Shown: positions 60,291 through 64,000 of the stretch, piece by piece | Position numbering within the stretch: position 1 is the first letter of the stretch | Layout of the letters: every line of letters starts with the position of its first letter | NCBI GenBank assembly: GCA_002835675.1 | Contig: PIZR01000004.1 | Span: 25,381-89,380, forward strand | DNA: 64,000 bases | Origin: Bacillus sp. BA3 | GTDB lineage: Bacteria; Bacillota; Bacilli; Bacillales; DSM-1321 | Direction: 5' to 3' | Program-made: the position numbers and the translations under genes | The notes under the pieces: generated by a model | The model's database searches: none | The model's input: the letters and a program-made list of their open reading frames with translations, nothing else | What the model was told of the DNA's origin: nothing

Positions 60291-60863
60291 TCACTTGGAT
60301 TTTTCAATTATTTTGGCATCGATAATATCAGGCAGACCGACGAAACGGATTTGGTTCCCTCTTTTAATCTTCACTGATTCCCCCTTCATTCCCAACACAT
60401 GAAATTGAAGCGTTTCTCCGTTAATAACAGCCTCACATAGTGGCTTTGGAAAACCTTGATGATTGGATAGGCGGGAAATGATGTCCCGGGAAGAATCTTT
60501 CTTCTCCACCTTTTTCCTTTTTCTCTTAACTGGCTTTTCATTTTCCTGTATTATTTGTTCAGGATGTTTCATTTCTTCAACCGGCTTTTGCTCAGGGACA
60601 TATTGTTCGGTGATTTTCCTTAAACCCGTAATCTCCTTTTCAATTTCCTTCATGGCATCATAAACACCAAATTCGCGTTTGACCTGTTCGATTTTTTCTT
60701 CTTTATTCTCGTCTTCTTCCTGAAGTTCCGGCTCAACGCTGTCTTGAGGTTTAGCTTTTTTCGTTCGAAAATCACTTTGCATATTCCCACGCAGATCTGA
60801 TATTTTTGCTTGATCGACATATATAAGTGGTTTCGATTCTTTATCGTCATTTTTCCCTGACAT
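60291..60863 (-). CDS. cotO: Spore coat protein CotO
   Basis: A 190-aa coat protein (YjbX). The N-terminal two thirds are charged and low in complexity (EEDENKEEKIEQVKREFGVYDAMKEIEKEI; RKRKKVEKKDSS). The C-terminal 60 residues form the conserved domain IISRLSNHQGFPKPLCEAVINGETLQFHVLGMKGESVKI. CotO is needed for late coat and crust assembly in B. subtilis. It lies between fabI (yjbW in B. subtilis) and yjcA, the expected order. AAGGAGGG precedes ATG 60863. Confidence 0.9.
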   Translation of the reverse strand: MSGKNDDKESKPLIYVDQAKISDLRGNMQSDFRTKKAKPQDSVEPELQEEDENKEEKIEQVKREFGVYDAMKEIEKEITGLRKITEQYVPEQKPVEEMKHPEQIIQENEKPVKRKRKKVEKKDSSRDIISRLSNHQGFPKPLCEAVINGETLQFHVLGMKGESVKIKRGNQIRFVGLPDIIDAKIIEKSK

Positions 60864-60874
60864 GAAAACCCTCC

Positions 60875-61189
60875 TTAATATTTCAGAATATCCACGGACT
60901 GCAGCTGTTCCATTTGGTATTGGACAACTTTTTTCCCGAATTTATGCCTTATGAACAAACTGGATTCTTTTTTTTGTTCCAATTTCCCGAATAGTGTACG
61001 GTCATTGATGATGAACTTACAAACAGGCTTAGGTGCAAAGGCTGGAAGTCGGGACAATAGCTCCACCAATTCCTCGGGGGTATATGAAGTGCTGATATTT
61101 TTTTCATGTAAATTGATATGTCTCTTCAGCGTATTTTGTATGGTTTGTTTTCCATCAGCACGAGGCAGACCAACTTTCTTCACGTCCAT
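60875..61189 (-). CDS. CotO-like small coat protein, tandem paralog
   Basis: A 104-aa protein. Its C-terminal half, ELLSRLPAFAPKPVCKFIINDRTLFGKLEQKKESSLFIRHKFG, parallels the CotO C-terminal domain (ISRLSNHQGFPKPLCEAVINGETLQFHVLG) with the same spacing of Leu, Pro-Lys-Pro, Cys and Asn. It lacks the long charged N-terminal part. AAGGAGGGG precedes ATG 61189, and it precedes cotO by 11 bases in one transcript. Likely a second coat component arising by duplication. Confidence 0.78.
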   Translation of the reverse strand: MDVKKVGLPRADGKQTIQNTLKRHINLHEKNISTSYTPEELVELLSRLPAFAPKPVCKFIINDRTLFGKLEQKKESSLFIRHKFGKKVVQYQMEQLQSVDILKY

Positions 61190-61457
61190 GATGCCCCTCC
61201 TTCTTTTTCACGAATTGGGTTGAAAGCAGGTTTATGCTGATTCACGCAAACAATGAATATCCGCTCTATGTATCATTTATATGAAATTCACCCTTCTTTA
61301 TGCTGGAGATGTGACACTCCCCAAAAAAAGGACACTAACCAAGCTTAAGGATGTTGGGGATTAGCTGAGAAAACTAAAACATTCGAAGATGAAAAAATCG
61401 GAAAGATTTCAATTGAGGATGCAGTCACTAAAAATACCTGCAGAGTGGAGAATCAAC
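61190..61457. promoter_or_regulatory. Region upstream of the CotO-like operon
   Basis: No gene visible. It must hold the promoter of the coat operon. CATA words occur on the minus strand, but none with both sigma-K or sigma-E elements at correct spacing. Confidence 0.35.
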
Positions 61458-61487
61458 AAAAAAAGGGGACCGATATCGGCCCCCCTC
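61458..61487 (-). terminator. Terminator of fabI
   Basis: GGGGCCGATATCGGTCCCC-type stem followed by T7 on the minus strand, 8 bases after the stop. Confidence 0.88.
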
Positions 61488-61495
61488 CTATATTG

Positions 61496-62269
61496 TCATC
61501 CAATTATATGATAACCCGAATCCACATGGATATTTTCCCCGGTAATCCCGCGGGACATGTCACTTAATAAAAATACTGCCGTATCCCCTACTTCTTCAGG
61601 AGTCGTTGTACGACGAAGCGGTGCTTCTTCCTCAATCTTCTTTAAAATTGTATTGAAGTCACGAACACCTTTAGCGGATAAGGTACGGATAGGTCCAGCT
61701 GAAATTGCATTCACTCGAATGTTATCTTTGCCAAGATCACTTGACAGGTAACGGACATTGGCTTCAAGTGAGGCCTTGGCCACTCCCATTACATTATAAT
61801 TAGGCATGACCCGTTCACCGCCAAGATACGTCATTGTGACAATGCTGCCACCTTCCGACATGATTTCCTTCGCCGCTTTAGCTACAGCCGTTAAAGAAAA
61901 TGAACTGATATTATGGGCAAGCAAAAACCCTTCACGGCTCGTGTTGACGAATTCACCGTCCAACTCTTCCTTGTTAGCGAATGCGACACTGTGTACCACG
62001 CCATGAATGATACCTGTTTCTTCCTTAATCGCCGCAAAACATTTTTCAATGCTTTCATCCTTCGTTACATCACATTGTAAAATGATGGAGGGCTCCCCTT
62101 CCAATGTAGAAGATAGTTCCCTAACGCTTTTTTCCGTACGGTCTTTTCCGTAAGTGAAGATCAGCTTTGCACCTGCTTTATGTAAGGAACGGGCAACTCC
62201 CCATGCAATACTTCTTTTATTCGCAACACCCATTAAGACAAACGTTTTTCCTTCTAATGAAAAAGTCAT
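61496..62269 (-). CDS. fabI: Enoyl-[acyl-carrier-protein] reductase (NADH) FabI
   Basis: A 257-aa SDR-like enzyme for the last reduction of fatty acid elongation. GVANKRSIAWGVARSLHKAGA near residue 14 is the FabI cofactor motif, and HSVAFANKEEL follows. The catalytic Tyr/Lys pair is in YNVMGVAKASLEANVRYL near residues 156-163. AGPIRTLSAKG is the substrate-loop motif. AGGAGG precedes ATG 62269 and a FapR operator lies upstream, consistent with malonyl-CoA control. FabI is the triclosan target; no residue known for resistance was checked. Confidence 0.95.
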   Translation of the reverse strand: MTFSLEGKTFVLMGVANKRSIAWGVARSLHKAGAKLIFTYGKDRTEKSVRELSSTLEGEPSIILQCDVTKDESIEKCFAAIKEETGIIHGVVHSVAFANKEELDGEFVNTSREGFLLAHNISSFSLTAVAKAAKEIMSEGGSIVTMTYLGGERVMPNYNVMGVAKASLEANVRYLSSDLGKDNIRVNAISAGPIRTLSAKGVRDFNTILKKIEEEAPLRRTTTPEEVGDTAVFLLSDMSRGITGENIHVDSGYHIIG

Positions 62270-62300
62270 CGTATGTGACCTCCTATTTTTAATACAAGTT

Positions 62301-62319
62301 ATTAGTACCTGCTACTAAT
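62301..62319 (-). promoter_or_regulatory. FapR operator of fabI
   Basis: ATTAGTA-CCTGC-TACTAAT is a perfect 7-bp-arm palindrome matching the FapR box that controls lipid synthesis genes. A TTGATA hexamer (62332-62327) upstream suggests it overlaps the promoter spacer and -10. Confidence 0.88.
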
Positions 62320-62402
62320 GACAGTATATCAAATTTCCTTTGATAAAAACACCGTTTTCTGAAGCCACTAGGGAATAACACTTCAAAAAAGCCTTCTTTA
62401 GC

Positions 62403-63782
62403 TTATAGTAAATAACCCATGAATAAAGTAGCTAATCCGAAGTAAATCAGGATACTGATAATGTCATTGATGGTTGTGATGAATGGTCCGGAAGCTACTG
62501 CCGGGTCGATCTTCATTTTATGCATGAGTAGCGGTACAAGCGATCCCGCGAGTGTGGCGACTATCAATGTAATGAAAATAGATATGCCGACCAATAAACC
62601 GAGCATTAAATCCCCCTGCCAAATATATACGATTAAACTGATGGCTATTCCACATGTCAGGCCGGTGATGAGGCCTGTCCCAGCCTCTCGCAAAACTAGC
62701 TTCCACTTGCTATCCTGCTCCAAGTCCCCTGTTGCAATTCCCCGTACTGCAACAGCCAATGCTTGAGTTCCTGTGTTGCCAGCCATTCCGCCTATCAATG
62801 GAATAAATACAGCAAGAATCGCTTTTTGGCTAAGTGTCTCCTCAAAACGGCCAATCAGGCTGGCGGTCAATAAACCTAAAAACAAAAGGATGATCAACCA
62901 AGGCAGCCGTTTCTTGGCAGCAGAAAAGGGACTCTTATCAACATTGTCCAAATTTGATACACCCGCCAATTTGGAATAATCATCAGATGCCTCTTCATCC
63001 ATGACATCAATGATATCATCAACGGTTATAATCCCTAACAAATGGTTTTGGAAATCGACGACAGGCACGGCAAGGAAGTTATAGTCCCTTATTTTTCGTG
63101 CCACCTCTTCCTGGTCTTCAGATACAGGTACGGAAACTACCCTGTCATCCATTAAATCACCGATTAAAGCATCTTCATCAGCTATGATCAATGTCCTGAG
63201 CGATAATACACCAAGCAGCTTCTTATCCTGATCGGTAACGAACACATAATATATCGTTTCCGCTTCCGAAGCTTCCCTTTTTAAGATCTGCATGGCTGAT
63301 CGAGCCGTTTCGTTTGCTTCAATGGCAATGAACTCTGTCGTCATGATGCTTCCTGCCGTAGATTCCTCATAGTTCAGAAGCTCCTGGATTTCACTTGCCG
63401 CTTCATCATCCATGATGGTCAAATAGCTGACGGCCTGCTCATCGTTGATTTCATTCAGGACGTCAGCCGCATCATCCGCATACATATTGGAAAGCATATC
63501 GGCTGCATAAGAGGGATTCATTTCAGCCAGCAGGCTTTCGTAATCCTCTTCATCTATTTCTATATTTTCAAAAAGGTCCGCCATTTCTTCCGGTGACAAA
63601 TATGTGTAAACGACGGATCTGATTTCATCTGACAAGCTTGTATAAAATTGAGCCTGATCATATGGATGCATTTCAAGGAACTCCGTACGAAACTGATCCA
63701 AATTTTCCGTTTTAAGTGCTTCAAGCAAAAGCTCGTTATTCATTTGACTGCTCTCCCGCTCCCGGTCCTTCATCTCCTCCAT
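62403..63782 (-). CDS. mgtE: Magnesium transporter MgtE
   Basis: A 459-aa Mg2+ channel. An N-terminal superhelical domain (SPEEMADLFENIEIDEEDYESLLAEMNPSYAADMLSNMYADDAADVLNEI) leads to two CBS domains (AGSIMTTEFIAIEANET; VPVVDFQNHLLGIITVDDIIDVMDEE). Five C-terminal TM helices follow, with the pore motif PLIGGMAGNTGTQALAVAVRGIA near residue 330. ATG 63782 is nine bases after AGGAGG; an ATG two codons earlier is too close. The space to prpE (about 110 bases) is too short for an M-box riboswitch, unlike B. subtilis mgtE. Confidence 0.94.
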   Translation of the reverse strand: MEEMKDRERESSQMNNELLLEALKTENLDQFRTEFLEMHPYDQAQFYTSLSDEIRSVVYTYLSPEEMADLFENIEIDEEDYESLLAEMNPSYAADMLSNMYADDAADVLNEINDEQAVSYLTIMDDEAASEIQELLNYEESTAGSIMTTEFIAIEANETARSAMQILKREASEAETIYYVFVTDQDKKLLGVLSLRTLIIADEDALIGDLMDDRVVSVPVSEDQEEVARKIRDYNFLAVPVVDFQNHLLGIITVDDIIDVMDEEASDDYSKLAGVSNLDNVDKSPFSAAKKRLPWLIILLFLGLLTASLIGRFEETLSQKAILAVFIPLIGGMAGNTGTQALAVAVRGIATGDLEQDSKWKLVLREAGTGLITGLTCGIAISLIVYIWQGDLMLGLLVGISIFITLIVATLAGSLVPLLMHKMKIDPAVASGPFITTINDIISILIYFGLATLFMGYLL

Positions 63783-63895
63783 AACCATACACCTCCTAAA
63801 ACATATTTTTTCATTTCCTCGTTTATATTTTATTTTTTTAAATAATACTATACTAATACCATAACCATAGACAAAACAAACAAAGGATGTGTCAA

Positions 63896-64000
63896 ATGAA
63901 CATCGATATCATCGGGGACATTCATGGATGTTTCGCTGAATTCAGGCAGCTGACCGAAAAAATGGGCTATACGTGGGAGACTGGGTTTCCTGTACATCCC
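63896..64000 (+). CDS. prpE: Bis(5'-nucleosyl)-tetraphosphatase PrpE, start only
   Basis: The first 35 codons are present before the window ends: [27 protein letters not shown]. The GDIHG motif is the first metal-binding motif of PPP-type phosphoesterases, and the sequence parallels B. subtilis PrpE (YjbP). It would hydrolyse Ap4A asymmetrically. AAGGATGTGTCAA precedes ATG 63896. Position next to mgtE and fabI fits the yjb region. Confidence 0.85.
   Translation, partial: MNIDIIGDIHGCFAEFRQLTEKMGYTWETGFPVHP

Noticed and set aside
63783-63895. M-box magnesium riboswitch ahead of mgtE
   Set aside because: Only about 110 bases separate mgtE from prpE and none of the M-box conserved sequence is seen.

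Overview
The window comes from a spore-forming, low-GC Bacillaceae chromosome. Gene order and protein sequences point to the Bacillus simplex / Peribacillus neighbourhood, though I cannot prove the genus. The main evidence is a spore-coat and late-sporulation cluster that follows the Bacillus subtilis yjb-yjc order (prpE, mgtE, fabI, cotO-like genes, yjcA, spoVIF, yjcZ, yjcD, cotX, cotW, yjcF-yjcG-yjcH), a divergent cotG/cotH pair, and Bacillus-type promoters, terminators and ribosome binding sites.

Layout. 1-5.6 kb: truncated cwlO-type cell-wall hydrolase, then a sulfate ABC transporter operon (sbp-cysT-cysW-cysA) with its own promoter and a terminator-like hairpin in the leader. 5.7-11.5 kb: a tryptophan/kynurenine catabolic operon (type-B carboxylesterase, kynU, amino-acid permease, kynA, NadD-like adenylyltransferase) with no recognisable kynurenine formamidase. 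11.7-20.9 kb: MerR regulator, SulP anion transporter, GH1 6-phospho-beta-glycosidase, Old Yellow Enzyme, a HesB-like protein, Gfo/Idh/MocA oxidoreductase, SDR and a Bcr/CflA exporter. 21.2-21.7 kb: an array of about eleven 41-bp tandem repeats. 21.9-31.6 kb: 2-hydroxyacid dehydrogenase, metallo-beta-lactamase-fold hydrolase, secreted M14 carboxypeptidase, THUMP-type methyltransferase, cotH/cotG, and a CoA-transferase/acyl-CoA dehydrogenase/DUF3870 operon. 32-40.6 kb: NrnA-like DHH phosphoesterase, ssuBCA sulfonate transporter, YhgE-like membrane protein, DUF421 protein behind a good sigma-G promoter, PfpI-like protein, a TruA.

41.06-49.55 kb is the most unusual part. A tRNA-Val(GAC) gene at the right edge is followed by two further, truncated copies of its 3' half plus terminator, at 44.3-44.6 and 41.06-41.16 kb. 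These direct repeats divide the region into two tandem segments. One carries an M50 protease gene and a possible immunity protein. The other carries a WXG100/ESX effector cassette resembling B. subtilis yfjABCD, whose large protein has a glycine-zipper membrane segment, plus an IrrE-like gene lacking HExxH and gene fragments. I see no integrase. It looks like two accreted, now immobile (or trans-mobilised) integrative segments at a tRNA hot spot.

49.7-64 kb: a small WYL-like protein behind LexA-like boxes, PgpA-like protein, yjcH-yjcG-yjcF, cotW-cotX, YjcD helicase, spoVIF, yjcZ, a compact lipoprotein-spoVAC-spoVAD-spoVAEb operon of the spoVA2 type, yjcA, two CotO-like coat genes, FapR-controlled fabI, mgtE, and the start of prpE. 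Sigma-K-type promoters (AC-N16/17-CATANNNTA) precede cotH, cotX, spoVIF and yjcZ.
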